Source: Liriodendron chinense (lineage: Eukaryota; Streptophyta; Magnoliopsida; Magnoliales; Magnoliaceae). Taken from it: a stretch of DNA of 64,000 bases. Shown in pieces: positions 1 through 11,992 of this stretch; positions within the stretch are counted from its first letter, which is position 1, and each line of letters starts with the position of its first letter. The stretch is from the NCBI GenBank assembly GCA_003013855.2, contig PVNU02002353.1, positions 2,666,001 through 2,730,000 of the forward strand. Direction: 5' to 3'. The notes under the pieces were generated by a model that saw nothing but the letters and a program-made list of their open reading frames with translations, did no database searches and had not been told where the DNA came from. Position numbers and translations under genes: made by a program.

Positions 1-239
1 GGTGGGACCCACAACTTTTTGAGAGCATGTGGGTACGAGCGGTGTCACTACCGAATCTGAGTCCGTAAGTAGTGTCCAAAACCAGTTTGTATTACCCGAA
101 GTTAAACCAGTTTCATCTACATAGGATGCATAAAAATCGGCTTTGTCCATGGGTGAAAACCATTGTATCCTCTCGATTTTTGAACCTACAAACATAACGG
201 TTCCGTCATTAAATCCGATTTTTAAACCATGCAACTAGA

Positions 240-731
240 GGACGCGGTTTGGCTAGTGACCCAAACACCAGCCAGCTAGCTGGTGTCAAAGCTCTGTGGG
301 ACCCAACATGATGTGTATGTGTTTTATCCACACACACAGGCCGTCCATCCATTTTGCCACACCACAGGAAAACAGTGGGGATTGAACATTCACTGTTAAA
401 AACTTCGTAGCACCCACTGTAATGTTTATTTGCCATCCAACGTGTTGATAAGGTCACAGAAACCTGGTTGAAAGGAAATCACAAATATCAGCTTGATCCA
501 AAACGTCCGCAGCCCCCAAAATGTTTTCAACGGTAAGCATTCAATCCCTACTGTTTCCTGTGGCATGGTCCACCTGAGATTCGGATCTGCAACATTTTTC
601 CTCTCATGCCCTAAAATGAGCTTAAAAAATGGACGGACTGCGTGGATATAAGATCCATACATCATGGTGGGACTGGGGCCCACATCTTTTTGACACCAGC
701 TACTGTTGGGGTGAATAGCCAAACCGCGTCC
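240..731. mobile_element. MULE-like foldback element, 492 bp
   Basis: The ends form a perfect 16-bp terminal inverted repeat: GGACGCGGTTTGGCTA at 240-255 and its reverse complement at 716-731. The flanks match at 7 of 9 bases (GCAACTAGA 231-239; GCAAATAGT 732-740), as expected for a degenerate 9-bp Mutator-type target duplication. The interior is itself a rough palindrome with the GGG-CCCA...CCGTCCATCC arms found throughout the window. No transposase is present, so it is non-autonomous. Confidence 0.85.
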
Positions 732-740
732 GCAAATAGT

Positions 741-3700
741 ACGATTCCGAGGGCGGGCCCATTATATTGTGCCCAATCAATCATCCTAAGAAAATCAAAG
801 GTATCCAATGTCAATCAAGAACTAGGAAAGTTTTGGTCCCACCCGCAATGGCAGACAGCAGGATTCCTAATAACCTCATTGGTGTTGAAAAGTTTTACGA
901 TCCATCAATCATGGAGCTGATTAGCCATAAAAAAACAAAACATGGTTAGCTGTAGATGAGATCATGAGTGTATGGCCCACCACTGCTAAATGGTATCAAC
1001 CATACCAGACCGCCCTCCGAAACAACTGATTAGGTCCATCAAACTGATAGGGAAGCTCGTTGATGGGGCCATCGATACAAAGGCCGTAGCAATTTGGCTG
1101 TGCCTATGCTCCAATCTTTTCTTGGATGGGTTGGATGGTTGCAACTTGCAAGACCTGTTTTGGGGGCTAGACTAACAACCAAAGGGTGCTCCATTGATGG
1201 AATTTTGGGGTCCATTAAATGGTACTATTGCACATCGAATCCAATGCTGCCACTTGTTAGTCATCTAGCATGTATGCATCCGTCAATCTAGACCATCCAC
1301 TTCGAGACCCAATTGCAGATGTGGCTAAGAACCATATGAAGTCTGATTCCACCAAAAGACATTGGAAAAGCAAAGCACTTCAACATTTCCACGAGTGGAG
1401 AACGTTGGCTAAGAACCATATGAGAACTATATAATTAATTTGTGTTGCTACCTACGACAGCCATTATAATATTGGCATTTGTAATTTAGAATTTGGAGAG
1501 ATTTGTCAAATCCCCATATGTTTTTAATTGGAGACTGAGCCAAATCCGTAGATTTTCCCAAATCCACACCTCCATAAATCCATTAATTTAGGGCAAATCC
1601 AAATCCACCAAAACATTAAAAACTTATCAGAATATAAAGAAGAAAAATTATACTTAATCATTATCCAGTCTTGAGAAAGATCAATGGTTCCACCTTTAGC
1701 ATGAAAGAAGAGAAATTCATGGATTACCATCGTAATGTTGCTCGTAAAGAGAAATGAGAAATGATTAAGCAAATCTGAGACAAATCCCAACATTTATGAA
1801 GTAGAGAGGGATGTGAATTTCACGATAATTTTAGTAGACAGACGCAACAGTAATTTGGCTGTGGTCGGAATCTTCTTGGGACACATTGCTAGCTGAAAAC
1901 CCAAAAACCCAACTTCAAATTTACATGAGTAGAATATTGCACAATGCAAAACCAAAAAACCTTCTCTCTTATTATAGAAATAAATTAGGTCAGTTAACAA
2001 GCTTTTTTCTAAAGCTGTTCTCTATATTTTATATTCTGTCTTGTTTGTATGATCCCTTTTAAAATAGGGTTAATCTTGTTACTGTCCAATAAAAATGTAA
2101 GTTGGACAGTTGGATCAGTTACGATTGCTTCCCATAGCCATCCATAGCCATCCGTCTAATCTTGATTAGATTAGAGTATGGTAAGGTTCAGGTGCACTAA
2201 AGTTGCACAAAATTGGTGATTAATAAAAAATTACCAATGGAATCAATAAAAAGAAAAGGAAAAAAGAGTTCATTAGTAATGAAACTACTATCCACTGTCA
2301 ACTTCCTTTTGTCCTGAAGCTCAACTGAAATTAAATGATCTGTGCATAAACTTCATATGGCCAAAATAAAGGTGCTATAAGTTTCGGTAGCTTGAGTGCC
2401 CTACCCCTAGTGGTTCCCACCCACGTGGCCAAGTAGAGGCTGCCAGCCCCACTCGGCCCACTGCCTTTCTTCGTCTCTTATTTAGAGATAGAGAGGGAGT
2501 GGGTGCAGGCGTTCTGGGGAGGAGAGTGTGTCATGCGTGCATGCACAATAGAGGATGAAGAGAAGAAAAGAGGAGAAAGAGGTGTGCCCGCCTGTGTGTT
2601 TGATCAAAACCTGCATTCACTAACTACCATCACTTCCCGTTCTATGGTTGACTTGAGCTGACTTGAGCGGGCTGCCAATTTCCATGTTTCAGCTCCCTAA
2701 TTCAGTCGTCATGTAATCGTGTCACTCAATCTGTAATAACTTGAAATATAACATGTTGTGCTGTCCACATGCACCCGACAATCAGGACCACTGATATAAT
2801 GGGCTATAGCTCAAAATTAGTTGAGATTGAAGAGCTTAGCTGTTAGAATGGTGTACATTTGCCCAGTATGCACTCTTCTTCCACTACTTGTTTTCCCAAC
2901 TTTCAGTAAGTCATTGGACAATTATTGATACAATAACTACTACATTGTAATTACTAATACCTCCAGTCCCAACTGCATAATACATGGAATTGCAATTAGG
3001 AGTTTGGCTCCCACTTACAGCCATGAACGGGAAATGGCGCCCCTCCAACTTTGGCCATTTCTTCCATGTTGAATTGAATTGTTGCAATCCAGTTCAATGG
3101 GCAGTACTGCGTCACTTCCCTGCTATTTTAATTAGTGTTATCTCATCCACTGTAACTGTACACCTGGAATCAAAATCATGGACCCCACTACGGATGTTTA
3201 TGGCACAGCCTGAGATCCAAGCCTGATTGAAAAACCCCACCCGTCTGATCTTCCTCTTCCAATTTGGACTGCTGGAATTTTTATTTTTAACTGTTCACTT
3301 GGTTGCTTCTGAAATGTTGGACCGGTTATGTGTAGTGAATACGACAAAACACTTAAAAAAAAATAGTGGTGAAATATCACTTTAGTCTTGTCCTCAAAGT
3401 GAGCATCCGATGGGTCAGATCATGTTTTATTTTTTGTCGTTCACCAACTCACATGGCGTCCCACCAGATTAACAGTTCCGATCAACTCAGGTAAGGCTAA
3501 TATGGAAGAGAGGGAGAGCACAAAATGCAACTCAAGCAAAAATAAGAGAAGGCAAAGGAAATGGCAAAAGCAAAAGGAAAAAAAGAAAACCCATGACCCC
3601 ATACCTAAAAGCATGAAGACAGGTTGTTCCACCAAACAAATGAACTCCCACCACCCATATCTTGCAGGTAAAGAAAATAATAAAAGTAGGCCAAAGGCTC

Positions 3701-4250
3701 GCATGTTTGCCACACCATGTCAAACGGTGGTCCTCATCCACCGCATACATGTAATATCCATCCAAACCGCTCATATTGTGGGCCATGAACATAGCCCGAA
3801 ATCCAACCAACTGCCCAACATTAATCATCCGAATTCACCCAATGAGTTGGAACACTGATCGTTTAACTTTTGGCATCGATAATGCCACCATTTGAGTGTC
3901 AATTTCAGGCCATGCTCGAGCCACAACAGGGCCCAAGAATTTAGATGGTCTGGATTCACAGACATATATGCCACATGCGCTGTGGATGAGTCCCCGCAAT
4001 CCAACAAGATGTGGCCCAAAAAGATAGATGAAAAAAGAGAATCTCAAAATGTAAAAGAATAGGGGAAAAGGAAGGTAGAATTACCTACCTGTGCCTTGAT
4101 TGCAAACACAAGAATATGATGACCCATCTCAACATCCAATCACCTCCACTTTGGATAATGCATGTGCATATGATGCCCCCAATAAAAAGCAATTCCCACC
4201 AACAGACCACCCCGCAAGATACTCTTCTTCATCTGCAAGCTGAGCAAGGC
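741..4250. other. Gene-free stretch
   Basis: No protein, RNA or complete transposon is recognisable here. The stretch at 2460-2600 is GA-rich with a TATTTAGA box and could be promoter or leader sequence of a gene not identified. Fragments near 3700-4020 resemble the foldback repeat family. All open frames are short and unlike known proteins. Confidence 0.5.
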
Positions 4251-4290
4251 ATTATAAAACCTGTGCCAGAGCAACTCGATTTCCCCGAAG

Positions 4291-4629
4291 ATGGCGGCAA
4301 CAGCTCCAGTCGAGATCGGCACTCGAGGAACGATCGGATCGCTCCTTTCGCAAGAGATCGAATACTTCAGAAGGCTCGAACTGGACCGCCGGAACACCCC
4401 GCAGAGACCATGGACGCAGATTGCGGGGGTGAGATCAGGCAGTTGCAGTAGCTCTGGGACCAATTCTGGGTTTGCAGTTGTGACCCAGAAGAAGAAGAAA
4501 AAGAGAGGCAGTGGAGGGTTCCTCCCGAGCATCTGCTCTGCAGTGGAGGTTGCAGATAACCGGGTGGAGAGAGTGCCCGGATTCAGTTATAGGAATCTGA
4601 AAACAGATATCAAGAAGGTTCAAGGCTAG
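4291..4629 (+). CDS. Small plant protein of unknown function (112 aa)
   Basis: This intact single-exon frame encodes 112 residues. The N-terminus holds a GTRGTIGSL motif (residues 10-18) followed by SQEIEYFRRLELDRR. A basic lysine stretch follows near residues 67-72, then FLPSICSAVEV and a C-terminal GFSYRNLKTD block. I recognise this pattern from plant-specific uncharacterised proteins, and no enzymatic domain is visible. The start chosen is the first ATG before the motif. A TATAAAA at 4253-4259 lies too close to the ATG to be a convincing promoter. The stop (4627-4629) overlaps the stop of the opposing minus-strand gene, which carries a related GTxGT motif. Function is unknown, and expression cannot be judged from sequence. 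Confidence 0.65.
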   Translation: MAATAPVEIGTRGTIGSLLSQEIEYFRRLELDRRNTPQRPWTQIAGVRSGSCSSSGTNSGFAVVTQKKKKKRGSGGFLPSICSAVEVADNRVERVPGFSYRNLKTDIKKVQG

Positions 4630-5137
4630 GCAAGAGTTTCGGAGAGCTTGGAGAAACTAAGCTTCTTAAGGCCGGCAGTTATGGGGCTGGGCCATGTTTT
4701 GTCGGGGTTGCCGCATTTTAGATCTACGACTTCAACGACAAGGTACGATCCTTTCTTGTTTGGTTTCTCACGGCTGGTATTTTCATCTGTGGTGACATTT
4801 TCGGAGCTGAGCATTGGGACGCAATGGTCGTTCTTTCGGAGGTTGGATCTTGTTTTTGGTGCATTTACATGAAGTCTTTGATTACTGTTGTTGTTGTTGC
4901 TGCTGCTGCTGGCTGGCTTCATTAGGCAAATTCCTCCTTGATTGTGTTTTCTTCGGAATTGCGCCACAGGGAACTGACACAGGAATCGTGGGATGCTTCC
5001 TTCTCGGAGGGCATCGATGCTTGTGGCACATGTTTCATGGATTGCAATTCCCTTGTCATCAAGGAACTGATTGTACCAGTGGTCCCCACCCTGATAGAGC
5101 CTCCACAATCATCGATGGCTTCGAGTGCCGGAACCAT
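4626..5137 (-). pseudogene. Frameshifted plant gene of unknown function
   Basis: The likely protein is spread over three minus-strand frames. The first begins MVPALEAIDDCGG and carries VGTTGTISSL (residues 17-26). The second, at about 5010 to 4917, reads IPVSVPCGAIPKKTQSRRN. The third, from about 4915 to the stop at 4626-4628, contains KNDHCVPML, KKGSYLVVEVVDLKCGN and ends LKKLSFSKLSETLA. These blocks in this order match a plant-specific family I recall as uncharacterised. The second shift lies in a CAG/CAA repeat, where CAGC is doubled. The copy is either a young pseudogene or contains sequence errors. It shares its N-terminal motif with the plus-strand neighbour. Confidence 0.6.
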
Positions 5138-8100
5138 GATCTTCTGTCAATCAGAGTTTTGCAGATACCCTTTTTTTTCTTTTTTCAGGTGGAAGCCAAT
5201 GGTAGTTGCATGTATGTTCTAACACAAGCTGTAGCTGGCTGGCTTTAAAGAAAACAGTAAAACCACTCAGAAGTGTATAGAAAGTGAACTTTTGTTGCAG
5301 TTTGGTTGAGTTGGGTTTGGATGTGCAAATGACTTGAATTGATAAGATTCAGACTAGTATTCATAATGAAGAAGGAGAGCCCTCAAATTGCATCTTAGTT
5401 CTTCCAAAGTCAAACTTAAAAAGTAATGTAATTTGCAATTTGGAATACAGGCACTCAACAATTGAATAGCACATCCAAACATGCCCAAAAGTCTCATTTC
5501 AATTTAACTAGATCTGCACCAATCTAAACTCCAATGGTAAAAAAAAACCAATAAGAAACTCTATAAGATGGGAATGGTAATGATGAATGGGGAGGGCTCT
5601 AGCATACAATATTATAAACCATGATTTTTAACAAGTGAAAAATAGCTAGGTAGGCAGTAGTAAAAAGAAGAAGAAGAAGAATTAATGCATCTAGCAAGCA
5701 ATTGCAGGTTCCAAAGAATGGATAAGAGGTTAAAATCCCATAAAGCAGAAATAGCAACAGCATGCAGGATTTCAGGAAAAAATTAAAAAGCTGGGCAAGG
5801 AATTCATGCTTCTCTGTTATTCGTCGCCGTAAATAGAAGAAGATGAGTTATGGGATCCTGGAAACCAAGGGCTTCCTACGGTATACTTGAGTTTTCAACA
5901 CTTACAAGGAGGGTTCGTCGTTTGTAATATAGATCATTGTTTTGTTGTACTCCACTGTGGATGGAACATGGTTCCAAAATCTCCCAGAATGGAAGATGTA
6001 GGTCCCACTTTTGGAATCTTTCATTTGAATGTGGACCGTTGCTGTATTTCTGTTCTTAACCCTCTATTTGTAGGCCACAGTAAAAAGGTTAGGATCTTAG
6101 GATTTTTCCGACGAGGATATTTTTGGGGTAAGGTCTATCCGCATTGGGACACAGCAGACCAATGTTTTTCGCATTATTGAACCAAGGGTCCCACTTGTCA
6201 AAATTGATCCCCAACTATCAAGAATCCTATAATATTCCCCAGGGAATGAAGGAGAGAGGGAAGGAAGAAACTACCTCTATTCTCAAACAGCAGATTCTGG
6301 TCCACCCAAGGAACCTAACAACAAATACCTTGAGATGGAGGAGAGTAAGGAGGTCGAAACTGGTGTCCTATAGAAGAGATGCTAATGAGCTTTGGCGTTG
6401 TTATGTACTCCTCAAATGCCCCATGGCTCGAATACTTTGTTCATCTCAGCCATATATGAAAATAGATGCTCCTCAACCAAAGCAGTGGATAGGGGGTCTG
6501 AAACACGTAAACATCTACCAACCATCAGAATAATAACATGTGCAGTTTAACAAAATATATGGTAGGAGAATCTAATAACATGTGCAGTTTAATAAAATAT
6601 ATGGTAGGAGAATCTAATCAATACAACCAAAAGGAGGAAGAAACAACTTCAGCATTTTACTCTCCACAAAAACACAAAACCAGCAAAAGAGGACAAGAAT
6701 CCAGTCAAAAGGCATTATTAAACAGAGAAGGATTGGGATTGAACACTAGAAAACTACCATGTGCTGACAATCAATAGAACAAGAAATTCGAAAGGATCCA
6801 GCAATAGAAAAGGAATATCGCAAAAGAGATTAAACACTCAATGCAGTGTAGAGAACGTATGGCAAGTAGAGGGGAAAAAACACTTTACAACCTCCTCTTT
6901 TCTTTTCTTTTCTTTTTTTTCTAAAAGGGTAGTAGATTGTAGCATTATGGGCCCACTTGGTATGTGTATGACATCCAACCCATCCAACAGATGCAGCCCA
7001 CCATTATGACCATATGAACCAAAAATCAGGTGGGCCACACCATTATGATCAAATCATCAAATGGTTCACACATGAAGTTCAGTTTTTTCATTTGTATAAT
7101 CATCATGGTGGGATGCACCTGTTGGACGGGTTGGATGTCATAAACATCCATGCGGGGCCCATACTGCTTGACTTACCACTTTTTAGAAGAAGAAAAAATG
7201 TGGGCATTACATTTCACTTGCCAATAAGCAAGTTTTGATACTAAACAAGTCGCGGCATCAATTGGTAAAATCAGAATCCTTGAGGAATCTTCCAGTAAAA
7301 ATCCCTTGATCATAAAACACGAGAAAAAGCAAACTGAAAAATCCGTAAATTACGCCAAAATTTTCAAAAATTTACACCCAACAAATCATCACTAAAAATT
7401 TTAGAACTTCACAAAATTAATCAGATAAACATCAACGGAAATACATTCCAAAGCATTTCTATCCATTTTCAAACTCCAAGACCTACAAAATGACCCAAAT
7501 TCCATCGACAGCACAGTATTCCTAAACAAGCAATGCAATAACCTCTAAAAATCAGCGATCTCCCCTCAGATTGAAACTAACAGAAGTAGAGAACGAAAAA
7601 CAAATGAATCTTTAAAATGCAGTTAAGATCCTAAATTTATAACCTAAATGATTTACTCAGTGGCCACTCAAGGAAGCACCACCAAGCTTAAAAAAACACT
7701 TAATTTCCATTTTATGATATATGTATACAGAAATTCACTGCAAACACTGAGATTCTGCAAAATTCCTCATGAATAGGGCAAAGAAACACTTTCTAGGGTT
7801 TCAAATTTGGAAATGGGTCCCGCCATCGAATGACTGCTTATCTCAAATGTCATTTTTAAGAGAAAATAAAAATGGCAAAATACACTATTCAACCACACTC
7901 AGGAGTGGATATCAAAACATGCCCTAATCTATCTTCAGATCATCAAACAAAACCTATAAAATTCTCCAAAGCAAACTGAATTCGCAACAATCTATCCCCA
8001 AATCCATCTATCATAGCATGAATTTCCATTTCCTGAATTCAAAATACAAGACTCCCAAACGAGGAAAACATCAGAAAAGCCAAAGATCTAACGGAGAGCA

Positions 8101-8339
8101 GGGAAAGAGAAAGGCAATTAAATTCAATAAAATGAACCAGAAATCACAAATTTACACTGAGAAATCGCTGATTAGAGCTCGGATTATATCAGTAACTCCA
8201 CTTCCCGACTCGAATCTTATGAATTGAGTAGATTCAAAACTAAAACCCTAGAAATTACAAAATTCTATCACAAGATAGTCCAAGAGAGAAGCAGAGGGAA
8301 TCCGGTACGAGAAATAAAAGCCCTAGAAATTAATAGAGA
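5138..8339. other. Possible 5' intron of the 4.6-5.1 kb minus gene
   Basis: No coding sequence is recognised. The stretch separates the minus-strand ATG at 5137 from leader-like sequence near 8.4 kb. It could therefore be a large 5'-UTR intron, but no splice borders were established. It contains a foldback MITE at 6921-7186 and a 42-bp direct repeat near 6530-6620 (around ACATGTGCAGTTTAA). Confidence 0.3.
6921..7186. mobile_element. Foldback MITE, about 266 bp
   Basis: The ends are imperfect inverted repeats: CTAAAAGGGTAGTA at the left and the complement of CTAAAAAGTGGTAA at the right. Symmetric GGGCCC-containing arms lie inside. It belongs with the window-wide foldback family by its inner arm sequence. 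No clear target duplication was found, because both flanks are low-complexity. Confidence 0.5.
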
Positions 8340-8425
8340 GGGAGAGATAAGAGGCAATACTGACAGAATTGGATCGTCATTAAAGCTCTGAGAGAGCTCT
8401 GAGAAACCCTAGAAAAACCCTAGAA

Positions 8426-8464
<39 letters not shown>

Positions 8465-8465
8465 C
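8340..8465 (-). promoter_or_regulatory. Likely transcription start and 5' leader, minus strand
   Basis: Read on the minus strand, a (GA)n tract of about 34 bp (8428-8461) is followed by two CTAGGGTTT (telo-box) motifs, then pyrimidine-rich leader-like sequence. This arrangement is common around plant transcription starts. The nearest minus-strand coding sequence downstream starts at 5137. Assigning this leader to it is inference. Confidence 0.4.
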
Positions 8466-10043
8466 ATTTTCACATGCATCACGTCGCCTTCATGGCAGAT
8501 CTGGTATTTGTCTCTCTCAGGAGGCTCGCGCAATCGCCCAATCTACTCCCCCATGTGATTATGCGGACCGTTCATCCAGGATCTCCTACGGATACACGTG
8601 GAGAGAATCTGAATGCAGACCATTTCTGCTCCCTGATGCGGACTTTTAAATGAACAGTCCAGATCATCACGTGGTGGTGGTGCAGAAGGGGCGCATTGAT
8701 TGGGCGAGCTCTCTAGAAGAGAGCCTTCGAGGCTTCATTGGATTTCTGACTCGGCCGAGTCGACTCGGATTCTGTTGAGTCCGATCCGCTACAAGTCAGC
8801 CCCCTAGAAACCCGGACTCGGGCGAATCATAAAAGATCGCTATTAATAAATAGGCTTACCTGTCTTCGGCCATTTGGCCCAAGCCCAGCCAGAAGTGGAC
8901 CGAGCCCGGAAGCACGATGGACCAGCCAGCCCATTGACACTCTGGTCTAGTTGCTTGAGTCCATTTCAATTGTGTGTCGGGTGTGGAGCGGAATGAGCTG
9001 GTGAAACACAAACATTGATTGAGCATTGCTGCCACACTGAGCTCCCTTTGATCCTAATATGGTAGGGTTTGATTGGACAACATACCGCTATTAGATATGG
9101 GCTCCAATAGAAAGTATGTTTGAAAGTTATTGGATTGATTACATATATAATTGGGCCCATCTCTAACAACGGCTAACCATTCAATCAAATCCCACCCCGT
9201 TTGGGGCGTAGAGAGTTTTGTGAGGCAAGTACCCAACAGGCCAGTCTGTGTAACACAAGTAGACTCGCCAAGTGGGACTTGGGACACCAGCTGTCTATGA
9301 CTTACGTGCGACATCTGAGCAGCTCATCAGTTGTCGCTGCATCATATGCTGTGGCAAAAAATTCAAAGCCTCTCTGATAATCAGGGAGGCAATCAATGTA
9401 TGCTAGATGAGGATCATCGGATGCTGCTTCCTCATGCATGTGTAGCCCATATAACAAGGACCAATGGCGCAGGTGTAGATATAGCGAGATCAAACACCAT
9501 CTTTCTTACAGGATAAATACTTTAAATCCACGGGGCAAGCAAGAAATCCTTAACCGGTGACCTACGAATCCATGAAGAAAAGACAAAGACGAAGCTTTTA
9601 TCAAAGATAATAATATAAATAATGTCTCCAAATGAAAATAAAACGAGCTTATTGTGAACAATTGACTCTCAGCGCCCTACCCACACGGCATTTCGCCTCT
9701 CTCTAGATGCTTTTTTCTTTTCATTGTTTGAAATGTGGGGTATTGGTATGATTGAAACAATGTTGTGTAAGATTGGAGTCATCGCTACCTAATTACTACA
9801 AATCTACAGTTAACTAAACCTTGTAGAAACACTTAAAAAAAAGGGACCCAATAATTTTTAATTTTAAGATGACTCCTAGATTTGCATCCAAAGATTCGGA
9901 ATAAGGACCATGGTTATAAAGTGGGAAAGTGTTAGGAACCCACTCCATCTAGACAAACGTACAGTCTCTACTTCAAAGGATTAAACAAATTTCGAGGATT
10001 AGTTCTTGCTCTTACACTAATGACATATGATGAATGGTCGGGT
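8466..10043. other. Gene-free stretch
   Basis: I see no gene, complete transposon or RNA here. It contains short GC-rich segments and isolated foldback-like words. Its first few hundred bases could be the promoter of the minus-strand leader at 8.4 kb. Confidence 0.4.
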
Positions 10044-10504
10044 TCGAGCCGGCTTTAGCCAAAACCAGACCCACCCATTTACCAAATGGGCCTGGGTCCA
10101 AATTTTAGACCCAGACCCTATTACTAAATGGGCGGGTCCGGGTCAACCCATCAGACCCATTTATAAATGGGTCTGAGTCTGGTAGAGGGAGATCCACCCA
10201 GACCCATTTATAAATGGGTCGGGTCCAGTGGGTTTGGGTCTGGATCAAGTATGCAAGCATTTTACAAGGCTTAAAACCGGGTTTGGACGGGTCTGGACCG
10301 GACGGGTCCCTTGAAACATAGACCAAACCCGCCCACTTACGAAATGGGTTCGGGTCGGACCTAATATAAAGGAAACCAGACCCAGACCCGTTTAGCAACT
10401 GGTCTGTTCTTAGACCCAGACCCGTACCATTTAACAAATGGGTCGGGTCTAAATGGGTTGGGTCCAGGAACCCCATCGGGTCCGCTGACCCATTTACAGC
10501 CCTA
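10044..10504. repeat. Degenerate GGGTC/ACCCA repeat block
   Basis: Dozens of variants of GGGTCTGGGTC, GGGTCGGGTC and ACCCATTTA-AAATGGGT occur on both strands. The right edge, CATTTACAGCCCTA at 10491-10504, looks like the terminus of an hAT-type MITE (TAGGGCTGTAAATG when reversed). No matching left end was found, so it is probably truncated. Confidence 0.5.
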
Positions 10505-10522
10505 TGTGCAATGCTATTATCA

Positions 10523-10860
10523 GTGTGAGTCAACACGAATTTCTGGTAGGCAAGTTCCAACTATGTGGCAAGCCTTAGAGCATATGTTCATATTCACCAA
10601 TGCTGAAGTGATGTGTATGATGTAATGCAGTGCTAGGTGTGAGTCGGTCACAAATTTTTAGTGGGCAAGATCTAACCATGTGGCAAGCCTCAGAACATAC
10701 GTTCGTACCGACAGAGTGCTGGGGTGATATATAAAACGTAGTGCACACCGGTCAAGATTTCTAATGGGCAAGATTCGATTAAATCAGCGAACCATAGAGC
10801 ATATACCCCAACTGGCGTTAATGTAAGATGAGATGCAATATGTATGAATGAAAAAAAGCA
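10523..10860. repeat. Degenerate tandem repeat, unit about 112 bp
   Basis: Three diverged copies begin near 10523, 10637 and 10744. Shared words are GTGTGAGTC, GGGCAAGAT/GGCAAGTT, ATGTGGCAAGCCT and AGAGCATAT. They may be part of a larger LTR-like unit that ends near 11918. Confidence 0.5.
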
Positions 10861-11918
10861 GGGGATTGAGAAGTGAGTCTATGTTGCACAATGCTAACAC
10901 AGGGTTGAACAAAACTGGTTTAAGCTTGGTGGACAGAAGTGTCACAAGGGGTTGACTTGAGTGGCCTAGATTTAAAGTTAAATGGCTCGAGAAGCTAGGA
11001 GCTAAGGCTAAGATTGAACCCGGCCTAGGCTAGGCTCACTTCTTCACTCTTGCTCTCCTTGGTGGAGGGATGGCTTAGCTAGATGGCTAAGGCTAGGACC
11101 AAGGGCTGGGCTGGGCTAAGACTAGGGCTAGGCTATGAGATGCTTGGATGAGATTTCCAAGAAGAAGAGGTGTGGTGGGATTCGTTGTTTTTTTTTAATG
11201 TGAAGAGGATGGGGATACTTATAGCCTCTAACCTCGGTTTTTTTGTAATTGTATCCAAGTTTAGGGGTAAAGTAAGCTTGGATGGCTAAGATTGAAGATT
11301 GTCATGTGGCAAAGGATGGATGGTTGGATTGATTGGCAAGATGGTAATTTGGGTTCAAGAGAAAGGCATCAGAGTAAATACGATTTTCTTGCAACTTAGG
11401 GTATGTAAATAAACTTCTCGCACGATTCAGGGGGATACGGCTTGGAGAGCGGGGCGGCCACGTGGCTTGCGGCACACAGGGTGCCGCCAACTCTCAAAGG
11501 AGTCCCCTGCTTCAGCAGGTTCCTCCCTCAAGCGTGTGGCGTGCCATGCTTTGAGGTTTGGAGGCTTTTTGTTTCCCTCGAAACTTCTCTTGGGCTTCTC
11601 TTTGGGCTTTGACTCTTTTGAGCTTTTATGAGTTTTGGGTTCAACAAGGTGAGTTGACTAGGTTGATGTGTAGGGTGTGCTAACCAGGTGAGTTGACTCA
11701 ATTGGTTGACTCGCTAAGTTGGCTCAGGGTTTTAGGTTTTCGGGATTTTAGGTTTTGAGACTTGGCTAACTGGGTTGAGTTGAATTGAGCTTAGGTTTTT
11801 TGCTTGGATAGAGTTTGGACTAAGGTTTAGGATCAAGGATTGGGCTTGGGATTAGCCATCGAAGTGAATGGGATTAGTCCTTCAACTAACTTATCGGCCC
11901 AAGGTGGGGGTGTCTACA
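10523..11918 (-). mobile_element. Possible solo LTR, minus orientation
   Basis: Read on the minus strand from 11918, the sequence begins TGTAGACACCCCCACCTTGG, a start typical of plant LTRs. It has a TATA-like CTATAAGTATCCCC at about 11230-11216, where an LTR promoter would be. The other end and the target duplication were not located. The left limit is a guess. Confidence 0.3.
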
Positions 11919-11950
11919 CTTACTATACTTCCTAACATAAGAAAAACCAT

Positions 11951-11954
<4 letters not shown>

Positions 11955-11986
<32 letters not shown>
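11955..11986. repeat. (GA)n microsatellite
   Basis: An uninterrupted GA dinucleotide tract. A second GA tract lies at 12615-12645. Confidence 0.9.

Positions 11987-11992
<6 letters not shown>

Noticed and set aside
4253..4259. TATAAAA before the plus-strand gene at 4291
   Set aside because: It is only about 32 bp from the ATG, leaving almost no leader, so it is probably fortuitous.
4116..4451. Plus-strand frame of 111 residues overlapping the 4291 gene
   Set aside because: It is in a different frame from the family-like protein and has no recognised motif.
6144..6533. Plus-strand frame of 129 residues
   Set aside because: No recognisable domain, low-complexity surroundings, and no supporting gene signals.
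8466..8720. Possible inverted repeat around CGCCCAATC/GATTGGGCG
   Set aside because: The pairing is short and poorly aligned, and no target duplication was found.
10044..10504. GGGTC-rich block as a telomere-like or CRISPR-like array
   Set aside because: Units are irregular and unspaced, and read on both strands. It fits a decayed MITE or minisatellite better.
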